This document shows, in pieces, positions 1 through 5,620 of a stretch of 12,169 nucleotides of DNA. A program made the translations under genes and the position numbers. The notes under the pieces are model-generated. The model was not told where the DNA came from. It ran no database searches and saw only the letters and a list, made by a program, of their open reading frames with translations. Source of the stretch: JAKAWQ01 sp035503055 (GTDB lineage Bacteria; Pseudomonadota; Alphaproteobacteria; Acetobacterales; Acetobacteraceae); contig DATJTV010000230.1 in the NCBI GenBank assembly GCA_035503055.1, forward strand, positions 1 to 12,169, given 5' to 3'. Positions within the stretch are counted from its first letter, which is position 1; every line of letters starts with the position of its first letter.

Positions 1-1
1 G

Positions 2-1813
2 CGGGTGCGCGGCGCGCGCACGCTCGTTGCGGGCGACCGCATCGATATCGGCCCCTTCCAATTGACGTTCGACGGCGCGGCGCTCACCCGCGCCTGGCGC
101 GTCGGCAATGCGGCACTTTTGGCGCGCGGCGTCAGCTACGACGTAAAGAGCCGGCGGGCCGGCGGGGTGCCACGACGGATCCTGCATGAGGCGAGCCTCA
201 GCATCCAGGCGCGCGAGTTCGTCTGCATCATCGGCTCCAACGGCGCGGGAAAATCGACGCTGATCAATATCCTCGCCGGCCGGGCGCTGCCGAGCGAAGG
301 GACGGTGCTGTTCAACGATTCCGATCTGCACGCGAATTTCGAGGCATTGAAGCGGGAGATCGCCTTCGTGCCGCAGCAGGACGTGTTGCACGAGCAGCTC
401 ACGCTGCGCCAGGCGCTCGACTACGCGGCCCGGCTGCGCCTGCCGCCGGATACCACGCCGGCGCAGCGCCGCGCGGCCGTGAGCGAGGCGGCGCGCAGCG
501 TCGATCTCCTCGACCGGCTCGATCAGCGCATCGGCTCGCTGAGCGGCGGGGAGAAGAAATGCGCAAGCCTCGCCAGCGAGATTCTCAACCGCCCGAGCCT
601 TCTCTTCCTCGACGAGGTGACGAGCGGGCTCGACGAGAGCACCGATTGGGAGATCATGCGGCTGCTGCGACGGCTCGCCGATGAGGGCATGACCATCGTC
701 ATGGTCACCCACACCCCGGCGAACGTCGCCGAGTTCTGCGACAAGGTGCTCTGCATGGGCCGCGGCGGCCATCCGACCTTCGTCGGCAGCCCGTCCGAGG
801 CGCTCGATTTCTTCGCAGTACGCCGGCTGGGCGAGGTGTTCAACCGCGTGGACGAGCTGGGCGCCGAGCCGTGCCGCGCCAGATTCGAGCAGGCCGAAGG
901 TGGCCATCTTCAGCTTCCCGCTGCCGCGGCGCCGCCCCTCGGCGTGCGGCGTGCGTCGTCGCGCCCTTTGGGCCCGGCGGCGGCGGCCGCACCCGTTTCG
1001 CTGCGGCGGATCGTGCGCCAGGGCGCGATTCTCGTGCATCGCAACACGCGGCTTCTGCTCGCCGACCGTCGCGCGCTGGCGATGGCGGCGGTGCAGAGCC
1101 TGGTGATCGGCGGGCTGGTCGGCTACGCCTTCGGCAAGTTCGGCACCGGTCTCGAGCGCATCAACGCCGAGAACGCGCTTCTGTTGCTGCTCGGATTGAG
1201 CGCGATCTGGCTCGGCTGCAACGCCGCCTCGAAGGAGATCGTGGGCGAGCTTCCGATCTACCGGCGCGAGCGCGACATCAACCTCTCCACCGCTGCCTTC
1301 ATCGGCGCGAAATACCTCGTCTCCGCCGTGTTCACCGTGCTCCAGCTCGGCGTCGTCTATCTGCTCGTGGCCGCGCTCGCCGAAGCCATTCCGGGGAACC
1401 GGCTCGATCAGTTCCTGCTGCTCGTTCTGGGCGCGCTCGCGGGCACCGCGATCGGGCTTTTGATCTCGGCGCTTGCCAACACGCGGGACCAGGCGACCAC
1501 CATCGTCCCGCTGGCGCTGGTGCCGCAGCTGCTGCTCTCGGGCGTGCTGGTGCCGAAGCTGCCGTATCTCGCCGAGAAGCTCGCCAAAATCGCGGTCAGC
1601 GGCTACTGGCTGACCGAGGCGATGAAGTCCGTGTTCATTGCCGCCGAGGGGCCGATCCGGGTGATCAACGCGGAGAGCGGCCGGCTTATGGACATGACCG
1701 CCGAGCCTGCCGCCCTCGGGGCGGCGATCGTCGCGGCGCATGCGGCAGCCTTCCTCCTCCTCGCCTATCTGGCGACGAAGCTGCGCCATGGGGGGCGCAT
1801 TCGCGGCACCTGA
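2..1813 (+). CDS. ABC-2 type exporter, ATPase fused to permease, 5' partial (probable FHA-ABC protein)
   Basis: This is an ABCG-like half-transporter that would use ATP to export an unknown substrate across the inner membrane. Counting from the GTG at 5, the ATPase shows Walker A GSNGAGKS (77-84), a Q-loop in FVPQQD (121-126), signature LSGGEKK (179-185), Walker B LLFLDE followed by the D-loop SGLD (199-210), and the switch His in VTH (about 236). From about residue 340 there are five or six hydrophobic membrane segments, including one of the type NALLLLLGLSAIWLGCNAA. The reading frame stays open to the left edge, and the first ~27 residues (AGDRIDIGPFQLTFDG) look like the last strands of an FHA phosphothreonine-binding domain, so the GTG is probably internal and the gene starts upstream. 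The FHA call is inferred from that remnant only. The gene converges on the DoxX gene, 30 bp away. Confidence 0.9.
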   Translation, partial: RVRGARTLVAGDRIDIGPFQLTFDGAALTRAWRVGNAALLARGVSYDVKSRRAGGVPRRILHEASLSIQAREFVCIIGSNGAGKSTLINILAGRALPSEGTVLFNDSDLHANFEALKREIAFVPQQDVLHEQLTLRQALDYAARLRLPPDTTPAQRRAAVSEAARSVDLLDRLDQRIGSLSGGEKKCASLASEILNRPSLLFLDEVTSGLDESTDWEIMRLLRRLADEGMTIVMVTHTPANVAEFCDKVLCMGRGGHPTFVGSPSEALDFFAVRRLGEVFNRVDELGAEPCRARFEQAEGGHLQLPAAAAPPLGVRRASSRPLGPAAAAAPVSLRRIVRQGAILVHRNTRLLLADRRALAMAAVQSLVIGGLVGYAFGKFGTGLERINAENALLLLLGLSAIWLGCNAASKEIVGELPIYRRERDINLSTAAFIGAKYLVSAVFTVLQLGVVYLLVAALAEAIPGNRLDQFLLLVLGALAGTAIGLLISALANTRDQATTIVPLALVPQLLLSGVLVPKLPYLAEKLAKIAVSGYWLTEAMKSVFIAAEGPIRVINAESGRLMDMTAEPAALGAAIVAAHAAAFLLLAYLATKLRHGGRIRGT

Positions 1814-1843
1814 GCCTGAGGGGGCGGCGTGCCGCGGCCCGGC

Positions 1844-2272
1844 TTACGGGAGCGCGTCGATCCCGGCGGCTCCGCCATCCGCGCGGAGCGCGAGGCGCCC
1901 TGAGCCGGCGGCCGAGAGCGCGAGAAGTCCGCCAGCGATCGCAAGGTTCTTGTAGAAATTGATGTGCGCGGCGATCGACGCCGGCGGGTGCATCTGCCAG
2001 TAGCGGTGCGCGACGAGCGCCGTGCCGACGGTATAGATCGCGAGGATCACGGAGAGCGGACGCACCAGCACCCCGAGCAGGATCAGCCCGGTGACCAAGA
2101 CCTCGCAGAGCACGGCGACGATCCCGGCGAGCAGGGGGACCGGCGCGCCGTGTACGGCGACCTCGTGCACGATCGCCGGCCAGGCCACGATCTTCTCGAT
2201 GCCGGCCGGCAGGAACAGCACCGCGATCAGGATCCGGCCGAGCAGGAGTTCCGCGTCTCGTGCGCTCTTCAT
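1844..2272 (-). CDS. DoxX family membrane protein
   Basis: The 142-residue product is a small inner-membrane protein of the DoxX family. Four hydrophobic segments lie at about residues 10-28, 46-67, 72-90 and 107-124. The family-typical features are an early LLLGRILIAVLFLPAGIEKI stretch and a last helix opened by HINFYKNLAIAGGLL. Family members are linked to quinone or redox-related membrane functions and sulfur or oxidative stress, but the biochemical role of most is unsettled, so no substrate is claimed. The ATG at 2272 was chosen because GGAG lies 6 nt upstream (2279-2282) and the protein then begins just before the first helix. An upstream extension in this frame is low-complexity Arg/Pro sequence overlapping the Pro-rich gene and is unlikely to be translated. 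The gene follows the Pro-rich gene by 37 bp on the same strand and may be cotranscribed. Confidence 0.88.
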   Translation of the reverse strand: MKSARDAELLLGRILIAVLFLPAGIEKIVAWPAIVHEVAVHGAPVPLLAGIVAVLCEVLVTGLILLGVLVRPLSVILAIYTVGTALVAHRYWQMHPPASIAAHINFYKNLAIAGGLLALSAAGSGRLALRADGGAAGIDALP

Positions 2273-2309
2273 CGCTTTCTCCGGGGCTCGGGGAACCTGC
2301 GCCGCACTC

Positions 2310-2714
2310 TCAGTTGGCATGGCCCCAGACATGCACGCCCTGATTGCCCAGGCAATAGCAGGGTGACCCGGAGGCCACCGGGTTGTCCATCGGGCAGACA
2401 TAGGCCCCGGCGTAGCAGGACTGGCCGCTGCCGGATGAGGGCGGCGGCGCGGGCGCGTAGCTCGCCGGCGGCGGAGGATAATAGCCCGGCGGAGGCACGT
2501 AGCCCGGCGGGGGCGCGTAGACCGGGGGTGGGTAGTAATAGGCCGGCGGCGGGTAATAGAGGGGCGGGGCGATGAAGAGCGGGAAACCGAAGCCGAAGCC
2601 GACATAGACGCGGCTATAGGCTGGCGCGACCATGCCGAAGACGCCGAGCCAGACGGCGGCAAGCCCGGCCACCGCTCTGAGCCGCCAACGCGCCACCTCA
2701 GCAACCTCCTTCAT
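2310..2714 (-). CDS. Pro/Tyr-rich exported protein with C-terminal Cys module, function unknown
   Basis: The 134-residue protein has three parts. Residues 1-33 form a probable signal peptide: charged start MKEVAEVARWRLR, hydrophobic core, then a possible cleavage near APAYS. Residues about 34-53 are rich in Gly, Phe and Val. Residues about 52-92 form an imperfect proline/tyrosine repeat (YYPPP, VYAPPPGYVPPPGYYPPPP). The C-terminal part (about 98-134) has four cysteines, at 100, 107, 119 and 121, in the pattern CYAGAYVCP...CYCLG. A protein of this build is probably periplasmic or attached to the surface, with possible disulfides, but no function can be named. The ATG at 2714 is preferred over an in-frame TTG at 2732. 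A CATAAT hexamer at 2747-2752 (minus strand) could be a -10 element, although no -35 is convincing. The 83-bp gap from the flavin reductase gene contains a 6-bp stem (2776-2781 with 2791-2796). Confidence 0.8.
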   Translation of the reverse strand: MKEVAEVARWRLRAVAGLAAVWLGVFGMVAPAYSRVYVGFGFGFPLFIAPPLYYPPPAYYYPPPVYAPPPGYVPPPGYYPPPPASYAPAPPPSSGSGQSCYAGAYVCPMDNPVASGSPCYCLGNQGVHVWGHAN

Positions 2715-2797
2715 GGAGGCCTCATTTACCAAGCGCGTGTATCCGAATTATGACAGCGATCGCGCCGCGACGGCCAGGCTGAGCTGAGGCCAGCCTC

Positions 2798-3460
2798 TCA
2801 GATCTCGGCTTTGAAGGTGCGGCCGAGATCGAGGCCGGTTCCGAAGTAGTGGCGGAACACGTAGAGCAGCGGGCTCCACTTGGTGGTGTCGATGTGGTTC
2901 GTGCCGGGGATGACGAGCGCCCGGTGCGCGTGCACGCGCGTGACCCTCGTCTCGACGATCTGAAAGCGCCCCTCCGGCCCGTCCGGCCAGTCGGCGCCGG
3001 GATCGTTGACGCTCACCACCTGGGCCTCGAACTGGATCGGACATTCGGCGATCCGCGGCGGCCGCACGGTTTCCGAGGCGAGCGGCGTGAAGCCCGAGCG
3101 CGCGAACTTGTCGGGCTCGAATTCGTAGCCGATCGCGACCTTGTGCGGTGGGACCGGATTGCGCGCCGTCGCGCGCGCGATGGCTTCCACCTTGGGCCAG
3201 AGATCCGAGGAGGGGAAATTGATCACCACTTCGCGTTCGCGAACGGCGTTCTCCCGCCCCATGCTCGTGCACGACATGCCAAGGACGGCGCGGTCGGAGA
3301 GCGCCCAGGCCGACGACATCGGCGAGATGTTGGGCGTGCCGTCGGGGTTGAGGGTCGTGATGGGTGCCACGGGCGTTCCGACATAGAGGATCGTAGGCCG
3401 GACCGAGATATGCCCGTTCCCATGCTGGGTTTCGGCAACGAGGGTGCTTCCGAAGCTCAT
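2798..3460 (-). CDS. flavin reductase-like FMN-binding split-barrel protein
   Basis: The 220-residue protein resembles the flavin reductase-like family, flavoproteins with an FMN-binding split barrel that reduce flavin using NAD(P)H or act as related oxidoreductases. The barrel core is visible at residues 22-83: PTILYVGTPVAPITTLN, then NISPMSSAWALSDRAVLGMS with the Ser/Met-rich flavin-contacting stretch, then VVINFPSSDLW. A second conserved stretch follows at 133-151 (RPPRIAECPIQFEAQVVSV). There is no signal peptide, so it should be cytoplasmic. The ATG at 3460 has GGAG (3468-3471) 7 nt upstream. An ATG six codons earlier is possible, but the SD lies inside its coding stretch. It lies 119 bp downstream of the SnoaL-like gene on the same strand, with an inverted repeat in that gap, so it may have its own control. 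The substrate is unknown, and the family assignment rests on pattern recognition. Confidence 0.85.
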   Translation of the reverse strand: MSFGSTLVAETQHGNGHISVRPTILYVGTPVAPITTLNPDGTPNISPMSSAWALSDRAVLGMSCTSMGRENAVREREVVINFPSSDLWPKVEAIARATARNPVPPHKVAIGYEFEPDKFARSGFTPLASETVRPPRIAECPIQFEAQVVSVNDPGADWPDGPEGRFQIVETRVTRVHAHRALVIPGTNHIDTTKWSPLLYVFRHYFGTGLDLGRTFKAEI

Positions 3461-3501
3461 CGCTGATCTCCGTCGCATTTTCGACCGACGCGGCTTAGCG
3501 C

Positions 3502-3537
3502 ACTTCGCCGCAGCGATGCTTCGGTTAGGGGCGAAGT
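3502..3537. repeat. 8-bp inverted repeat upstream of flavin reductase gene
   Basis: ACTTCGCC at 3502-3509 is matched exactly by its reverse complement GGCGAAGT at 3530-3537, with 20 bases between. It lies 42-77 bases upstream of the flavin reductase ATG and 43 bases beyond the SnoaL-like stop. It could be a regulator operator with half-sites 28 bp apart, or an RNA stem ending or attenuating the upstream transcript. On the minus strand (the direction of both genes) no U-run follows it; TTTT follows only on the plus strand. A function is therefore not established. Confidence 0.4.
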
Positions 3538-3579
3538 TTTGGATCGGGCGGTGGTCGGGCTTGCTGTCGCGCCTCGCGC

Positions 3580-4011
3580 TCAAGTGCGGCGGGATATCGC
3601 ACCCAACTGCTCGAGCATGCCGAACCTGTCCCAACTGACCCAGCTCTCGGCGATCCTGCCGTTCACGATGCGGTCGATCGCAATGCCCGACCAGCGGATC
3701 TTCTTGTCGGAGGGCGGAAGGTTCATGCCCTCGCCTTTGTGAGTGCCGGCCGAGGTAAAGCGTGTGACGACGCGGTCTCCCTCGGCGACCTGATCCTCGA
3801 TCGTATCGTGAAAATCCGGGAAGGCGCGGCGGAACTCGGTGATGAAGTCCGTCCACTTCTCGAGGCCATGGATGGTGTGGGCACCATCTGCGGAGTGGGG
3901 CTGATGGTTGACGTAATCCGGGGTAAAAATCTCGCTTGCGGAACCCGTCTCTCCGTTGCTCCAGAGAGCGAGGGCGCGCCTCGACAAAGCCTTGTTCTGC
4001 TCGAGTGACAT
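3580..4011 (-). CDS. SnoaL-like polyketide cyclase / ester cyclase family protein
   Basis: The 143-residue product fits the SnoaL-like (NTF2 fold) family, small alpha+beta-barrel proteins that include polyketide cyclases and many uncharacterised relatives. Recognisable features are the helical N-terminus NKALSRRALALWSNGE, the IFTPDYVNHQP strand (28-38), HGLEKWTDFITEFRRAFPD (49-66), the DQVAEGDRVVTRFTSAGTH strands (73-91) and IRWSGIAIDRIVNGRIAESW (105-124). No membrane or export signal is seen. The ATG at 4011 is chosen because GGAGGAG (4017-4023) stands 5 nt upstream, one of the best ribosome sites in the window; extended starts at 4035 and 4104 lack such a site. No polyketide genes are nearby, so the cyclase name should be read as a family label. 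It is first of four same-strand genes and is separated from tRNA-Arg by 210 bp. Confidence 0.85.
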   Translation of the reverse strand: MSLEQNKALSRRALALWSNGETGSASEIFTPDYVNHQPHSADGAHTIHGLEKWTDFITEFRRAFPDFHDTIEDQVAEGDRVVTRFTSAGTHKGEGMNLPPSDKKIRWSGIAIDRIVNGRIAESWVSWDRFGMLEQLGAISRRT

Positions 4012-4221
4012 CCGTTCTCCTCCGTGTTCCTTCATCGGCGTTTGTCGGAGCGTGTCCGCCGAAGGCGGATTCGGGGCGCCGGCAGGCCCCATCACGTGAG
4101 ACAACCATGAGCGAAAACGGGAAGGGAGCGACGCAGGGCCCGCCTCACCGCTCGCCGGCTCCGTGTTTGCCGGGCCTCACCCCGCCACTTCCGTGGCTTT
4201 CCATTAACCCTTTGAAAAGAT
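4012..4221. other. gene-free interval between tRNA-Arg and SnoaL-like gene
   Basis: These 210 bases contain no supportable gene. They hold two short perfect stems: TCCGCC/GGCGGA (4055-4060 with 4064-4069, 3-nt loop) and GCCAC/GTGGC (4184-4188 with 4193-4197, 4-nt loop). The second lies 25 bases beyond the tRNA-Arg 3' end and might help end its transcript, but no U-tract follows on the minus strand. The promoter for the SnoaL-like gene should lie here, yet no clear -35/-10 pair was found. Confidence 0.5.
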
Positions 4222-4298
4222 TGGCGGACCCGACACGATTCGAACGTGCGACCTTCGCCTTCGGAGGGCGACGCTCTATCCAGCTGAGCTACGGGTCC
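4222..4298 (-). tRNA. tRNA-Arg (anticodon CCG)
   Basis: The reverse complement folds as a complete cloverleaf: acceptor GGACCCG/CGGGTCC, D-arm GCTC/GAGC, anticodon stem TCGCC/GGCGA around the loop CTCCGAA (anticodon CCG, reading CGG), 5-nt variable region, and T-arm with loop TTCGAAT. The CCA end is encoded, giving 77 nt. It decodes CGG arginine codons, which are common in a genome this GC-rich. The 5' end is only 23 bp after the stop of the upstream hydrolase gene, so it is either cotranscribed with it or has a promoter inside that gene. I found no second copy of its 3' end in the window, so there is no sign of an integrated element. Confidence 0.97.
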
Positions 4299-4321
4299 CT
4301 GGCACGTCTGCTTACTCCGCC

Positions 4322-5380
4322 TCAGCGCTGCCCAGCAAGCCAGGCGCGGGCGGCGCGGTCCGCGCCGGACGGGAGTGGGGCGTGGGGATCGCGGATCCAG
4401 GCGATGATGTCGCCGATCGGCAGGCCGCGATCGAGGTCGCGAAGGAGGAGATGATAGCCCTGCGCGTAATAGGCGAGCCGGATCGGCGCGCCTTTGGGGA
4501 GCGCACGCCAGAGCGCCGCCATTGCCCGCTTGGGCACGAGCTGGTCGTACGCGCCGTATTGGATGAGGGCGGGGCCGTGGAAGCGTGGCGCCGCATCCAG
4601 CGCCCGGGTCATCAGATCCACCAACCCGTGGATGGTGTCGATGCGGGTGTCGAGGATGGTGAGCGGGTCGCTGCCGAGCGCCTCGAGCGCGGCCCGATTG
4701 TCCGAGGCCTTGACCAGCCCCGCGCCCGAGACCGTGAGCCCGGGCACCAGCTTCCAGCCGAGCCAGAGCGTGCTGCGGAAGACGAAATTCATGTCCGCCC
4801 GGCCCCAGACCGCGGGGGCTGCCAGGATGTAGCCCGCCGCCGGCGGCGGATCGGGCGCGCTCGCCAGCAGAATGAGCACCGCACCCCCCATGCTCTCGCC
4901 GAGGAGGTAGAGCGGCAGGTGCGGGTAACGCCGATGGAGGAGATCGGCCATGGTGCGCGCGTCGTTCACGAGCGTTGCCGTGCCAGGCCAGTAGCCCCGC
5001 CCGGGGGCGGCGCCGAAGCCGCGCTGGTCGGGCGAGAAGACGGCGATGCCGGTCGCGGCAAAGAGCGGAGCCGGGATCGCGAAGGCGTCGCGGCTGTCGT
5101 TGAAACCGTGCAGCGCCAGCATCACCGCCTTGGGCCGCCCTTCGGGCATCCAGGTGCGGTAGGGGAGGCGCGCGCCGTCCGGCATCACGAAGACGTGCGC
5201 CGCGAGCGAAGGCGGCGCGACGGTCGGGCCGGCGGGCACGAGATGCGCCGCGCAGCCGGCGAGAGAGAGAGAAACGGCCATCGCCAGCACCCCGCGCCGC
5301 GAGCGCCCTGGCCGCGCTGACCCCCCTTGGGACCCCCCTTGGGATCCCCCTTGGGCGCACATTGCACCGACCGCCCGCAT
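4322..5380 (-). CDS. alpha/beta hydrolase (lysophospholipase/monoacylglycerol lipase-like), predicted Tat lipoprotein
   Basis: The 352-residue serine hydrolase probably cleaves an ester substrate at the periplasmic side of a membrane. The fold shows LALHGFNDSRD (88-98, oxyanion region), FSPDQRGFG (115-123), the nucleophile elbow GESMGG with Ser163, probable acid Asp279 in GAYDQLVPKRA, and probable His310 in AQGYH. The N-terminus carries SRRGVLA (28-34), close to a twin-arginine motif, then a hydrophobic stretch ending in lipobox LAGC (lipidated Cys43), which suggests Tat export and lipidation. The ATG at 5380 is the most upstream possible start, because an in-frame TGA lies just before it; the ATG at 5362 is an alternative. 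Neither has a strong ribosome site, but starting at Met34 would remove the arginines. Three GGSQ-type units (about 11-21) are encoded by 12-bp repeats. It is divergent from the zinc-finger gene across 42 bp. Confidence 0.88.
   Translation of the reverse strand: MRAVGAMCAQGGSQGGSQGGSARPGRSRRGVLAMAVSLSLAGCAAHLVPAGPTVAPPSLAAHVFVMPDGARLPYRTWMPEGRPKAVMLALHGFNDSRDAFAIPAPLFAATGIAVFSPDQRGFGAAPGRGYWPGTATLVNDARTMADLLHRRYPHLPLYLLGESMGGAVLILLASAPDPPPAAGYILAAPAVWGRADMNFVFRSTLWLGWKLVPGLTVSGAGLVKASDNRAALEALGSDPLTILDTRIDTIHGLVDLMTRALDAAPRFHGPALIQYGAYDQLVPKRAMAALWRALPKGAPIRLAYYAQGYHLLLRDLDRGLPIGDIIAWIRDPHAPLPSGADRAARAWLAGQR
5261..5272. repeat. (GA)6 dinucleotide tract in lipoprotein signal sequence
   Basis: Six GA units on the plus strand read as (TC)6 in the coding strand of the hydrolase and encode Ser-Leu-Ser-Leu immediately before the lipobox LAGC. 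A change of one unit would shift the frame in the signal peptide. Six units is short for strong slippage. Confidence 0.7.
5321..5356. repeat. three tandem 12-bp repeats at the lipoprotein gene start
   Basis: Three consecutive 12-mers (two identical CCCCCCTTGGGA units, then one with two changed bases) lie in the first codons of the hydrolase gene. Because 12 is a multiple of 3, they encode a GGSQ-like tetrapeptide repeat ahead of the twin-arginine motif, and unit gain or loss would keep the frame. They could equally belong to an untranslated leader if the true start were further in. Confidence 0.85.
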
Positions 5381-5422
5381 GCCTCACATTCGGGGCTCGG
5401 TTCGAACAAGCCAGAGGATACG

Positions 5423-5614
5423 ATGCCGGAGGGCGCCGCCACCCCCACGGAGATTATTCCCGTGACCGAGAACGTCGTCGCCTGCGACGGCGGCGAGGAG
5501 CCGCTCGGCCATCCGCTTGTCTATCTCCACCTCGAGGACGGCAAGATCCTCTGTCCCTATTGCTCGCGTCTTTTCGTCCTCCAGCCCGGGGCGGCGCCGG
5601 CGGAAGGGCACTGA
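5423..5614 (+). CDS. small zinc-finger protein, CHCC type
   Basis: The 63-residue product matches the short zf-CHCC family (related to the zinc-binding tail of mitochondrial complex I subunit NDUFS6). The likely zinc ligands are Cys21 and His30 (ACDGGEEPLGHP), then Cys44 and Cys47 (LCPYCSRLFVL), with the conserved strand HPLVYLHLEDGKILCPYC between them. The ATG at 5423 has GAGGA (5414-5418) 4 nt upstream and excludes a non-conserved N-terminal extension that would overlap the divergent lipoprotein gene. The stop is 6 bp before the polA start, so the two are likely cotranscribed and perhaps translationally coupled. In alphaproteobacteria such proteins are usually annotated only as zinc-finger domain-containing. 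A link to respiratory complex I assembly is conceivable from homology alone. Confidence 0.88.
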   Translation: MPEGAATPTEIIPVTENVVACDGGEEPLGHPLVYLHLEDGKILCPYCSRLFVLQPGAAPAEGH

Positions 5615-5620
5615 CCGGGC

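Noticed and set aside
1821..1840. Short stem GCGGC/GCCGC between the ABC exporter and DoxX genes as a shared terminator
   Set aside because: Five pairs with a 2-nt loop and no U-tract are expected by chance in sequence this GC-rich.
2273..2704. N-terminal extension of the DoxX frame to 286 residues
   Set aside because: The extension is Arg/Pro/Ser low-complexity sequence lying over the Pro-rich gene in another frame; the ATG at 2272 has its own ribosome site and gives a normal DoxX length.
4222..4298. tRNA-Arg (and tRNA-Thr) as integration sites of a mobile element
   Set aside because: No duplicated tRNA 3' segment, integrase or foreign-looking gene block was found on either side within the window.
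3936..4454. A plus-strand frame with the peptide DPTRFERATFAFGGRRSIQLSYG
   Set aside because: That peptide is the familiar false translation of the complementary strand of a tRNA gene, here tRNA-Arg.
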